NCBI GenBank assembly: GCA_023014485.1
Contig: JAJOZX010009073.1
Location: 88,501-152,500 of the forward strand
Length of the DNA stretch: 64,000 bases
Direction: 5' to 3'
From: Bathynomus jamesi
Lineage: Eukaryota; Arthropoda; Malacostraca; Isopoda; Cirolanidae
Part shown: one piece after another, positions 1 to 10,105 of the stretch
Position numbering within the stretch: position 1 is the first letter of the stretch
How the letters are laid out: each line of letters opens with the position of its first letter
Notes under the pieces: generated by a model
The model's input: the letters and a program-made list of their open reading frames with translations, nothing else
Database searches by the model: none
What the model was told of the DNA's origin: nothing
Position numbers and translations under genes: made by a program

Positions 1-858
1 GGACGACCGTGTATGTCAGATCTTACCGTGAATGCAGTACGTGGAATTATCACTGAGGAGCCACGTACGTCCGTTCGTGCTGCATCACACAGACTCGGCC
101 TCCCAACATCATCTGTGCACAAAATTCTGAAAGTTAATTTGCAGAAGAAAAGCTATCATTTGCAGGTTTTACATGATTTACATGAGGAAGATTTCCCTCG
201 ACGAAGTGCTGTGTGTGCTGATCTCGTAGAACAAATCTGGAGTGATAATTTAATGGACAACACTCTTTAGTGATGAAGCCACTTTCCATACGTGTGGAAA
301 AGTAAATCGCCATAACTGTCGAATTTGGGCAGATGAAAGACCGAATGATTTCATCCAAAATTGGGAGAGAGACTCGCCTAAAGTTAATGTCTGGATAGGT
401 TTAACAAAATCTAAGTTTATGTTCCTTTTTTCTTTGCTGAAGCTACAGTTACAGGGCTTATTTATCTGGACATGTTGCAGCAATTCCTTGAACCTCAGCT
501 GATTGGGGGTAGGATTGTTAGTACCATCGTCTATCAACATGATGGTGCTCCTTGTCACTATACCAAAATTGTTCAGGATTATCTAAATGGACGTTTTCCA
601 AATCGCTGGATTGGACGCGGAAGCAACAGACCTTGGCCAGCGAGATCACCAGATTTAACCCCTTTATATTTCTTTGTATGGGGCTTTATCAAATCGCATG
701 TCTATCAGACGAAGATTACGAGTCTTGAAAACTTACGTATATGAACTGCTGCAGATAACATAACCCCGCAAATGCTCCAGAATATGTTTAGAAATGCTGC
801 AGAACGATTTGAGCTGTGCAGGGATACTGATGGGCATCACGTCGAATCCTACTCTTAA
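1..858 (+). pseudogene. Mariner-like DD41D transposase, 5'-truncated by window and broken
   Basis: This is the remnant of a cut-and-paste transposase of the IS630/Tc1/mariner superfamily, which moves its element into TA sites. The first frame carries a helix-turn-helix segment (VRAASHRLGLPTSSVHKIL). It shifts frame just before the first catalytic motif SDEATFH (Asp codon at 272). A further shift lies near 420. The second catalytic Asp is in HDGAPCH (541-543). The third motif reads SPDLTPLYFF: its Asp codon is now TAT (667-669), so the catalytic triad is lost. Forty-one residues separate the second Asp from this site, which is the DD41D spacing. The frame continues to a stop at 856-858 after a typical mariner tail. 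The start lies outside the window. Frameshifts plus the lost Asp make it non-functional. Confidence 0.85.
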
Positions 859-940
859 TTATTTAATAAATGTTACCACTTCATCATTTTATGATTGAAT
901 TCCATATTATTTCCAAGTGCTTCACAAAAATAGATCCTGA

Positions 941-956
941 CTTTATGTACACCCTG
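941..956 (+). repeat. Right terminal inverted repeat of the mariner-like element
   Basis: CTTTATGTACACCCTG followed by TA repeats. The reverse complement begins CAGGGTGTACATAAAG, the usual CAGGGTGT-type mariner end, and lies about 80 bp after the transposase stop. The TA target duplication merges with a TA microsatellite (957-971). The left end is outside the window. Confidence 0.7.
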
Positions 957-1044
957 TATATATATATATATATGAATAGAAACGACATAAATAAGGAGCA
1001 TCTCTGCACACGGGGAAGAGAAATAACGAATAAATGAAAAATGA

Positions 1045-1117
1045 GGCGAACCGCCCGGGAATCGAACCCAGGGCCTTCCAATTGCCGGTTGGATGCGCTA
1101 CCATTACACTACGGACC
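1045..1117 (-). tRNA. tRNA-like sequence (degenerate), array copy 1
   Basis: On the minus strand it reads GGTCCGTAGTGTAATGGTAG at the 5' end, a good RNA polymerase III A box resembling tRNA-Gln. It also has a B box GGTTCGATTCC in a well-paired T arm (CTGGG/CCCGG). A five-base-pair anticodon stem TCCAA/TTGGA encloses CCGGCAA, formally anticodon GGC, but position 33 is C rather than T. The acceptor strands do not pair well. A run of five T follows at once, a pol III terminator. I read it as the head of a tRNA-derived repeat rather than a working tRNA gene. Confidence 0.5.
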
Positions 1118-1305
1118 TCGATCAGTCATAAATCGAAATTCTCCTACATAGGGCAGAAACCAATGCCCTGAGAGGGCACCCTTGCAAATCGTGAATATGT
1201 GCATTTAACTGCAATGACCACGCAGTATATAAATGAATAGAAACAATGTAAATAAGGAGCGTCTCTGCACACGGGCAAGAGAAATAACGAATAAATGAAA
1301 AATGA

Positions 1306-1378
1306 GGCGAACTGCCCGGGAATCGAACCCAGGGCCTTCCAATTGCCAGTTGGATGCGCTACCATTACACTACGGACC
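1306..1378 (-). tRNA. tRNA-like sequence (degenerate), array copy 2
   Basis: Same structure as the copy at 1045-1117 on the same strand, 261 bp away. It has an intact A box and B box and the T-run terminator. Differences include a changed base in the anticodon loop (CTGGCAA) and in the acceptor region. Confidence 0.5.
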
Positions 1379-1646
1379 TCGATCAGTCATAAATCGAAAT
1401 TCTCCTACATAGGGCAGAAACCAATGCCCTGAGAGGGCACCCTCGCAAATCGTGAATATGTGCATTTAACTGCAATGACCATGCAGTATATAAATGAATA
1501 GGAACGACGTAAATAAGGAGCGTTTCTATTCATTTATATACTGCGTGGTCATTGTAGTTAAATGCACATATTCACGATTTGCGAGGGTGCCCTCTCAGGG
1601 CATTGGTTTCTGCCCTATGTAGGAGAATTCCGATTTGACTGATCGA

Positions 1647-1719
1647 GGTCCGTAGTGTAATGGTAGCGCATCCAACCGGCAAGTGGAAGGCCCTGGGTTC
1701 GATTCCCGGGCAGTTCGCC
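1647..1719 (+). tRNA. tRNA-like sequence (degenerate), array copy 3
   Basis: Plus-strand mirror copy. A box and B box are intact and the T-run follows. The anticodon stem is weakened by an A-to-G change (GGCAAGTGGA instead of GGCAATTGGA). Confidence 0.5.
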
Positions 1720-1907
1720 TCATTTTTCATTTATTCATTATTTCTCTTCCCCGTGTGCAGAGACGCTCCTTATTTACGTCGTTTCTATTCATTTATATAC
1801 TGCGTGGTCATTGCAGTTAAATGCACATATTCACGATTTGCGAGGGTGCCCTCTCAGGGCATTGGTTTCTGCCCTATATAGGAGAATTTCGATTTATGAC
1901 TGATCGA

Positions 1908-1980
1908 GGTCCGTAGTGTAATGGTAGCGCATCCAACCGGCAATTGGAAGGCCCTGGGTTCGATTCCCGGGTGGTTCGCC
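1908..1980 (+). tRNA. tRNA-like sequence (degenerate), array copy 4
   Basis: Plus-strand copy, 261 bp after the previous one, with intact A and B boxes and the T-run. The acceptor side reads GGGTGGTTCGCC, so the acceptor stem is still poor. Confidence 0.5.
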
Positions 1981-2103
1981 TCATTTTTCATTTATTCGTT
2001 ATTTCTCTTCCCTGTGTGCAGAGACGCTCCTTATTTACGTCGTTTCTATTCATTTATATACTGCGTGGTCATTGCAGTTAAATGCATATATATATATATA
2101 TAT

Positions 2104-2142
<39 letters not shown>

Positions 2143-2305
2143 TAAAAGTTTACAATGTTTACCTTAATTTTGGATTTCAAATATTAATTGAAAAATGAGT
2201 AAGCAATATATATAAATATATATAAATATATATATATAAAATATTAGCAGATCCAGAATTTTTTAGGAGGGTGGCTGATGATCTGCATTATACAGTACTG
2301 ATAAC

Positions 2306-3581
2306 TAGTGATGTAGTGGATGTCATTTTTTTCACATCCGCGGATGCGGATGAGGATGTTTGATTTCAACATCCGCGGATGCGGATGCGGATGTCTACAT
2401 TTTCGTTATTTTTTAGGATATATTCGAGATTTGTTGTGTTTAACGTATATAATAAGTTATTATATAGAGAGAGCTGTAGCTATAATGTAGTATAATTGAT
2501 TAATTGTACAATAATTGCTGTACTTTTCTCTGAACATATAAAATAATATCAAGCATCTAACTAATATAGAAATCAATTAGTGAATTCATCTGCAAATAAA
2601 TTCGTTATATTTTGTTGAGTTTCAGCCACAATTAGAAATCATAATTGTGTTACCAGGATGCAGGATGTGAACCCAACTCAAATGCACCCCACCGACCTCT
2701 TTCCCCAACCTCCACCCTTATAGAAAGAGATCTTTAATTAGCTTGATAACTATTTATATTAAGTTTAAAGTTTTATTAGGCATATTTATAAATGAGTAAT
2801 TAAAATAAAGTAAACTAAGATGTTCATCGTTTAATGTTCAAACTTAATTATAGGAAGGTTATGCTTAAGGAACATTAATTTTTCTGCCTTTTCTGCTGCC
2901 AGTCTGTTTCTCTTTTCATCATATATTAATCCAGCACTGCTAAATAATCTCTCGCTTGGTACGTTTGTTGGAGGACAGGCTAAATGTTTCCTTGCAAGTT
3001 TACTCAAGTATGGATAGATATTCTGCGTATTTTTCCACCAACTAATAGGATTGTCACATGCAGCAAGGCGTTTTTCTTGGTGATAGCTCTTGATCATTTT
3101 TACTACATCTTTTGACATCGCGTAGGTCTCGTCATTGCTGCTTGACTCAAGAAACTGAGAGACAGATTCTGTGATAGATTTGCTTGTTGAAGGTGTTGGT
3201 TCTGTCACTGAAACTTTTATTCTTTTGGTGGGTGGCGAAGCGACAGATTCAAGAGATTGAAGCTCTTCAACTGCTTTGCCAAGTGATGATTTAACTCGTT
3301 CTAATGTACTTGGTGAAAATAACTTAGCTTTGTAACGTGGATCTAAGTAGGTTGCAAGAGAGTAACTTCATACAAGAACAGCCTCTCGTCTTGCCGCTTG
3401 CATCACTTTTGCGCACAATGAACTAGTTCTATTAATATAGTAGAATTTGATAATTTCCGATTATTAATGACATTTTATCTCAATGGTCCACATCCGCACA
3501 ACATCCGCAGTCCAAAGTGCGGATGTGGATGCGAGAAAATGTGCGGATGTTCCGCGGATGCAGATGTGACCTACATCACTA
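2306..3581 (-). mobile_element. hAT superfamily element with perfect 8-bp target duplication
   Basis: The element is bounded by CTGATAAC at 2298-2305 and again at 3582-3589, an exact 8-bp target duplication. Ends are TAGTGATGTAG... and ...CTACATCACTA (11-bp perfect inverted repeats). Just inside each end are repeated CATCCGCGGATG motifs (about 2332-2393 and 3485-3569), which look like subterminal transposase-binding repeats. At 1276 bp it is much shorter than an autonomous hAT and keeps only the 3' part of the transposase gene, on the minus strand. Confidence 0.92.
2831..3367 (-). pseudogene. hAT transposase, C-terminal fragment
   Basis: Open frame of about 179 codons entered after a stop at 3368-3370. 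The N-terminal side keeps LATYLDPRYKAKLF, typical of the region before the dimerisation domain. The C-terminal side keeps the hAT dimerisation domain: NPISWWKN, YPYLSKLARKHLACPPT, VPSERLFSSAGL and KRNRLAAEKAEKLMFLKHN. The zinc-finger N-terminus and the catalytic Asp residues are missing. The apparent start around 3208 is a GTG inside the domain and is not a real start. The family identification is firm; the product is inactive because most of the catalytic domain is gone. Confidence 0.88.
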
Positions 3582-3589
3582 CTGATAAC

Positions 3590-4135
3590 ATTTGATTTTT
3601 TTATTAACAATAAAACAAACATGCATATAAAACACCACCGATAGATGACAAAAATTGTATTATATGTATAAATTTTTTATAATTAGTACTTACAAGGGGA
3701 GTGGCTAGCCACCCTCCCTGTATCTGCTACTGATATATAATAGAGCATATGTAAAGCTAGCTACCGAGCTCATTGAGTTTAATATTTTGTAATGAAAATA
3801 TTCTGGAATATTTTTTAAGTATTGTAATGAATATTGTAGTAAAATTTGTACTTCAAATATACTAAAAAATTGGTGTATATACATGTGCTTTCTGAATTAA
3901 TAAACACTTGTTTACTCTTGGACTTTGATAATTTTTGTTCTTTCTTTTTATTCATTCGAGGAGCAATATATGAAAATCAGAAAATAAAGTTCACCATGTG
4001 GGTGTCCACTGTCCACTACAATGACTACCAGACTTTTTAGTTTTTACTAAGCTAGATTTAAATCCATAAGTTACTCAGTAAGGCAAAAAGTGAAAGAAAA
4101 TATACTTAATACTTATGCTATTATTAATATTGAAC
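3590..4135. other. AT-rich DNA without recognisable feature
   Basis: Flank of the hAT insertion. Only short chance frames are present (for example 3846-4040). No TE ends, RNA genes or splice-like exon structure are seen. Confidence 0.6.
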
Positions 4136-4140
4136 AAATC

Positions 4141-4421
4141 TTGGTATTTTTTTACAAGAGTACATTACAGGCTTTTGAGGAACTTTACCATAAAAATTTA
4201 CCGTAAGATTTTGGTAATATTCCTGATCTATTAGGTTAGGTTATATATTAAAACTATCTTTTTCTGATGGTTTTTGAGGTTTGAATGAAATTAACCTTCA
4301 TTTTTATTACAAATCTGATAGAAACTAAGGTTATATTTGTTCAAACTGCATAAAAAACCATCAGAAAAACATAGTTTTGATTTATAAAGCCTGTAATGTA
4401 CACTTGTAAAAATTTACCCAA
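4141..4421. repeat. Imperfect palindromic repeat (MITE-like)
   Basis: The left side carries GTACATTACAGGCTTT and TTTTTCTGATGG; the right side carries the complements CCATCAGAAAAA and AAAGCCTGTAATGTAC in mirror order. The outer part also mirrors (TTTTTTACAAG / CTTGTAAAAATTTACCC). About 60 bp containing GGTTAGGTT is present only in the left arm. I see no clear target duplication. Confidence 0.5.
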
Positions 4422-4647
4422 ATCTTTTCCCTAAATTTCATTTATTAGATAATTGGCATTGGCACATCACTGGTTGAAATTACATTTGTTTTTTTTGTTG
4501 TTTAATATTGCACAAATTAATGAGTTTATCATAGGCCAAAGCAAGTCTTTGGTGTGTCACCTTTTTAGTAGAGTTGTAAGCTTAACCAGTCCAATTCACA
4601 ATTGTCAGAGAATACTTGTAGGAAGAGGATATGGTAATATGGTATTG

Positions 4648-4678
<31 letters not shown>

Positions 4679-5295
4679 TGTGTGTGTGACTGTATTTTCA
4701 CACAATGACACCTACTATAAGTATCATTTTGAGCCAAAATAAAGGAAACCTAGGTCCCCTCTAGATAAAATCTGTGCCCTCCCAGCAGAGGGCTTCTGGA
4801 TCCACCCGTGACTGTAATCAGTACCACACACCTGACCTCTTAAAAACTGTTTTGTAAGGAGAGTATATGTGACCAATAGATGTAAATAATTTTTTCTTTA
4901 ACTTGAAGAAAGTAGGAAATCCTTTCTGCCAGAATACTCTCCTCTTAAACCTTTAGACACAATGTTTGACCATTGCAGAATGATTTTTTATTAGCATAAA
5001 ACATGGTATTCAACTTCTCTTCATGCCTGAGAGGGGGGGAGAAAAAAAAAAAAAGTTGCCATTTACACAGTGTTTGACACTTTTACAGAAAGGCCTTGGA
5101 AATGAAATCTGCATCTAAAGGGTTAAAGGTAAAATTTACTATATCTTTTAATTCCATTTACCTATCACCCTATACCCTTGCTTTCAAATGATATGTTTTT
5201 TACTCCATTTTTTATCCCTTTCTTTCTTTTAATCCTTTGTCCCAATTTCTTTCTGCCAGCTAAATTTCTTTCTTGTAACAATGCTACTAGGATAT
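4422..5295. other. Region without recognisable gene; GT microsatellite
   Basis: Holds a GT microsatellite (about 4646-4689) and an A-run (about 5042-5055). Short frames here look like chance. This is the DNA into which element F inserted. Confidence 0.6.
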
Positions 5296-5569
5296 ATGTC
5301 ATTCCATGTCAAATCAACACAGCAGTTTTCATGACCACCTTGGATTCCAATAAAATTTGGCATGCTTCTTGGGTATGGTAAGTGCATGCTTCAGCCAGCC
5401 TTTCAGTTTACTGTTGGTTCTGGTAGAGTGAAGTTGTGTTTCATTCTTTGGAAAGTCAGTAATTCTGCTATGTGTAGAATTAAATATTTTTCAGAGTTTA
5501 AAATGGTTGCAAGTGTTTCAAATGTTAAAGAACTTAATGTTTTGAAATAGTGTTTTAATCCTTTTAGTG

Positions 5570-6650
5570 TAAATCACTGTGCTAGTTCCAAGAAAAATCT
5601 GACACCTGTGTTGGAGTGGATGATAAAAAAGTACCATACCCAGTATTAAAGGACAAAAAATCTGCAATAAATTTAGGAAAACCATTGCAAATTTGCCTGA
5701 AACTTGTGGAAATGCAACATCTGATACTTCAAACTCAGACTGTGACATAAATCCAGTTGATGAGAAAAAAGAGAACTTGGATGTTAGTTTTAATACTGAG
5801 CCAGGGTATGTTGTTTATTCCTTAAATGATACACTACAATCAATAGAAGAGTTACCAGTTTGCATTAAAAAGTAACAGGTGAAGTATCCAAAACAAAAAT
5901 TTAAGGTCGAGAGAGCTGTGGAAAGAAATATTTTTAATTTATCACATTCCAATAATAGTGACTGTTCAGATGAAAGTGATATTATAGCACAGTTTAAAAA
6001 AAACGAAAAGTCCAGACTTTAACTATTCTTCCTCTGAGCTGATCAATTACACAAATTCAACAATAATTCAAAGCCTCAAATTATCTGGTTTGGAGTGCCA
6101 AGAAATTAGTGGTTGAGAAGGGGATTTCGTCAAACCCAAATGTGAAACAAAGCAAAGTGCTGTCTCCTGCAACCATTGAAATTGTGAAACAATTTTATTT
6201 CTGATAATATTAGTAGGCTCATGCCAGGCAGGAAAGACTGTTTCTGTTAATGTGGAAGGCAACAAGACAAGGTTCACCTTCAGAAATGATTGATTTTATG
6301 TAATCTAAAAGAAGCCTATTCAATTTTTAAGGAACAGAATCTTGAAAAGTTGATAGGCTTCTCAAAGTCAACAGAATTATGACCAAAGAACTGTGTGTTG
6401 GCTGAAGCCAATGGTACTCAAACAGTATGTGTTTGTACCATTCACCAGAAGGTGAAACTTGGGGTTTTAGGAGCAAAGTCACATGCTTTAACTGAGGACA
6501 GAGAGAATCCAATTAAAACTTATGAAGACTGCTTCACCAAAATTATCTGTAATGTGCCAGGCATAAAATTCTATCTGAGGGATCACATACGTCATCAGTG
6601 AAAAGGAATCACACTGTGCTACTGAGAAATTAGAAACTAGCTTTGCATAT
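5570..6650 (+). pseudogene. Element F transposase remnant (same superfamily as A and B)
   Basis: Heavily decayed coding DNA with many stops and shifts. Recognisable blocks, in the same order as in element A, are PGRKDCVSVNVEGNKTRF near 6230 and LAEANGTQTVCVCTIHQKVK near 6400. These match PGTKECLSIRNESGYKE and LAGAAGTHSVCVCTYHQNAK in element A1. The frame 6395-6601 covers the second block and runs on to a Cys-poor stretch. The catalytic half of the protein is absent. The order and strand agree with the F ends. I infer that F was a deleted or very old copy; no start can be assigned. Confidence 0.6.
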
Positions 6651-7406
6651 TGTAAATAATTATCCATACACATAATATCCCTATTTTTAATTTTAATAAT
6701 TTTAATGACTAAAAGGTGGGCAATTCCAGGACAGATCATGCAGTGCTTAGCACCACACCCCTTCCAACTTTCCTATAATTTGTTGTATAGCATTGTCTAT
6801 ACCAAAAAACCCAAAATTTCCAGTTTCAGATTGGTCAGACTTACGGTTCAAAAGTTATGGCCCTTTCAACTTTGGGGGTTCTGAGAGACCCCCCAATCAT
6901 ATGAACAACATATCTTCCCCCTACAATGTCTAAATAAACACAAAGTCTCCACCCCTTTGTTGTCATACATAAATACACATCCTAAAATACAACTCAATCT
7001 TGAAATGACAGAAATTGTGTCAAAACATGATGACTTCAGAAGATTTTTTTACCAAATTACAAAATTTGTCATCAGAACCTTTACCCAAAAAAATTACACA
7101 ATTTTTGTCATTGGAATTCGAATGTGTTAATAAAGATAGCCTGAATCAAAAGCTAACACTACTAGTGTTATGTACTATTGAGAACTTTATCAAATGAAGT
7201 GTGCTTAGGAAGCAGTGTTCTCTTCTCTTGTTTATTGTGTACATGTGTGAAATAATTAGCTTATAGAGGCATATATTGAGGAAATATTTTTGGGGCATTC
7301 CAGGACAAATCACCCAAAAAATTAAAAAATTTGTCACCACTCCAACCCAGATTTTGATGAAAATTGACATATGGGGTTCTTCCGGGTGCTGATTTCACTG
7401 GTTTAA

Positions 7407-7688
7407 CCCTTCGTGGGCTGATGGGGTCCACTGGACCCCAAGCATATTTCAAAAATCTGCCATTCATTCAAATATTATTTTTAGAGCCTGGTCATCTATG
7501 ACTTTTATTGTATGTAGGTATGATATATACTCACAAAATATTAGAGAAAAATGTCACACCATTTGGAAGTGACAGGGTAGCAAACTTGAATGGGGTCTGC
7601 CTTACCCCACCTCGCCTGCAATGTGACTAATTTATTTTAATTTTTTTTTCAGATTTTTTCATAAATTTTTGATAGTGACAATGCAAGC

Positions 7689-7720
<32 letters not shown>

Positions 7721-9540
7721 CAATATTGTGTTAGGGAAAGATAACTTTGTGTGGTGCACTGAGCCTCCCCAGCTTAGACGAAATGTGAGGCAAAACATTG
7801 TTCGTGAAGGTGGTGTTCATGAAAGTGTACCTACGCATGCTACATCTGCTACTTTCAGCTTCTTTATCACAGATGAAATTGTTGAATTGGTTCTCGATGC
7901 AACAAATCAAAAAGGTGGTGCTCTCTATGGTGAAAAATGGAAACAGCTGGATTCTATTGAGCTGATGGCATGGCTAGGACTTCATCTCAGATCTGGGCTG
8001 GACAAAGATAGCTTCCGCCCAGTTGATAAATTATTTGGTACTAAGACCGGTCCACCAATTTATCATGCTTCTATGAGCCGTGACCGTTTCAAAGAAATAA
8101 AAAGGTCAATAAGATTTGATAACATGACTACTCGTGCAGAACGAAGGAATGGTGAACAAGGCAAGTTGGCGCCTATGTTCGAAGTTTGGCAGAAGTTTAT
8201 TGAAGCATGTCAAATAAACTATAAAGCCAACACATATGTAACTGTGGATGAATCTCTACTCGCATTTTGAGGGAAATGCTCATTCAAAGTATACATGCCA
8301 TCTAAACCAGATAAGTATGGCATAAAGGTTTGGAGTATGGCTGATGTTAAGAATGGATATCTTCTAAATGGCCATATATACAGTGGAAAAGGTCCTGAAG
8401 GTCCAGAATGCCACCAAGCCCAAAGAGTTGTTCGAGATCTTACTTCAACTATTGTGAAGTCAGGAAGAAATGTTACCACTGACCTGTTTACTGATGTTGA
8501 CTTTGCCATAGAACTACTTGATAAAAATTTAACACTCTTAGGAACTATGAAGAAAAATAAGCGCCAAATACCTAAATCATTTCAAGCCTCAAATGATCGT
8601 CAGCACTATTCATCAAAGTTTGGCTTTAGTAGGGACCAGCATCTTATGATATGCAGCTATGTCCCAAAGGTAAGAAAGGCAGTTCTCTTATTAAGCACCA
8701 TGCATTTCGACCAAAAAAAGCAGCAGTAAGAACCTTTCAAACCTGATGTAATCCTAGATTACACTGCCACAAAAGGAGCTGTTGATCAATTAGACCAACT
8801 TATCAAAACTTACTCATGTAAGCGCATAACAAACAGATGGCCATTAGTTATCTTCTACTGGATGGTAGATGTTGCAGCTTACAATGCTAGTTGCTGTTTC
8901 ATGGAGAAAACCCCCGATGTGTATCGAGGGAATCAAAGGCGAAGGAAATTTCTGGCAGACTTAGCAGAACAGCTCTGCAAACCAGCAATCCAGAAACGTT
9001 TTGAGTCAGCTGGTAGATATTTGCCAAAGCATGTTAGAGCAATAGCATGTATGGAGGCATTTATGGATGAGGTAGAAGCAGCACCCCAGCCAAGGCCTAA
9101 TCCAGGAGGTAGGAAGAGATGTGGAAAGTGCCCGAGGAAGATGGATAAGAAGACAAGAAAGTCATGCAGAAAATGTGATGTGCCTCTTTGCGAAAGTCAC
9201 TCCAACTATGTATGTGATAACTGTGTACAGTAAACATTGTTTCATATATTCTATGTTTCTATTTCTTTCTATTCTATAATCTATATTGTGAATATAAAAA
9301 GTGTTTCTGAGTGCTGAATTCTTTAAGTTATAAAATTCTTAAATAAATGTAAAAAAAAAAAAAAAAAAAGAAAGACACACATGGTGAATTGGCTCTACGT
9401 GCCGTGTCCTGGGCAACATATGTACAAACTTTAGTATATATAAACTTAAGCATATGGCAGAAATTCACCATTGAAGTTTGGGGTCTGGGTGACCCCACAT
9501 AGTCTTCTTTGTTAGTCGGTCCCACCTAGCCCACGAAGGG
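7407..9540 (+). mobile_element. piggyBac element inserted in the A1 terminal repeat
   Basis: TTAA occurs at 7403-7406 and at 9541-9544, the piggyBac-specific target duplication. Ends are CCCTTCGTGGGCT and its complement AGCCCACGAAGGG, 13-bp perfect inverted repeats. The disrupted A repeat resumes exactly after the second TTAA; the uninterrupted A2 copy reads CACTGGTTCAAATAAAAAAG at this place (near 56040). The element is 2134 bp and carries one transposase gene. An A-run lies at 9351-9369. Confidence 0.95.
7665..9233 (+). pseudogene. piggyBac transposase with two in-frame stops
   Basis: A single reading frame holds the whole protein; only TGA at 8268-8270 and TAA at 8727-8729 interrupt it. 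Order of parts: an acidic poly-Asp stretch encoded by a GAT microsatellite (about 7689-7720), the piggyBac core from TEPPQLRRNV, the first catalytic Asp in TVDESLLAF just before the first stop, the second region TTDLFTDVDFAIELL, and the third motif LDYTATKGAVDQLDQL just after the second stop. The C-terminal cysteine-rich domain is complete (RCGKCPRKM, CRKCDVPLCESH, YVCDNCVQ, to 9233). The true start is unclear: the frame opens at 7665 soon after TTTTTTTTTCAG, a possible splice acceptor. It cuts and pastes at TTAA in intact relatives. Two point mutations are the main damage, so this copy is young. Confidence 0.92.
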
Positions 9541-10105
9541 TTAAATAAAAAAGTTCTATGATAGTTTTTGAGATATGGGCCCCCAAAATCTCAGGGGCCC
9601 CACTTTACCACCTAACTTTAATGGGCAATAACTCCCAAATATCTTGTCATACACCTATAAAACTATACATTTTTAGAATCATGAAGAGATCTATTAAATG
9701 ATATCACATTCAAATGTGTAGAACAATAATGAAAATCCTCCCCCTTTTTTATTTTTATTTTTGACCCCCACCCCTCTTAAACAGTGAAATTGAAATTTTT
9801 TTTTTCATTTATTAAACTTCCATTAATTGTTAAAAGATACAAACAATAAAAAACGTATCAAGTTGCAAGATATTTTAAAAATTATTGAAAAAATATGTAC
9901 ATTGTGAAATTTTGACATTTTTACACAGACTAAAATAGAGAACTACAAATGATATATTTACATCCTATGTATAACTCATATTCACGCAGTCTCTCTCTCT
10001 CAAATGTTCGTTAATTATGCTTATTTTTATTACCGATATGCTTATTTTGAGTCAAATCATATCTTATTTTTGAGATTTACCACTGTGTATTTTTAGTAAT
10101 GAAAA

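Larger units (their letters stand above)
972..2085. repeat. Head-to-head inverted tandem array of 261-bp tRNA-bearing units
   Basis: ATGAATAGAAAC-type unit starts occur at 972, 1233 and 1494 (period 261) on the minus-strand side. The mirror-image units start at 1524, 1783 and 2044 on the plus-strand side. The two halves meet near 1522, giving two nearly complete units on each side and arms of about 540 bp. Each unit holds one tRNA-like sequence, a CTCTCAGGGCATTGG block and a CTGCGTGGTCATTGCAG block. Units differ by only a few substitutions, so the array is recent or homogenised. The right end dissolves into a TA microsatellite (about 2083-2138). Confidence 0.85.

Noticed and set aside
1144..2139. 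Repeated 72-73-residue frames starting MVAHPTGNWKALGSIPG
   Set aside because: They are translations of the tRNA-like head and its flank in the 261-bp array; the shared sequence reflects DNA repetition, not a protein family.
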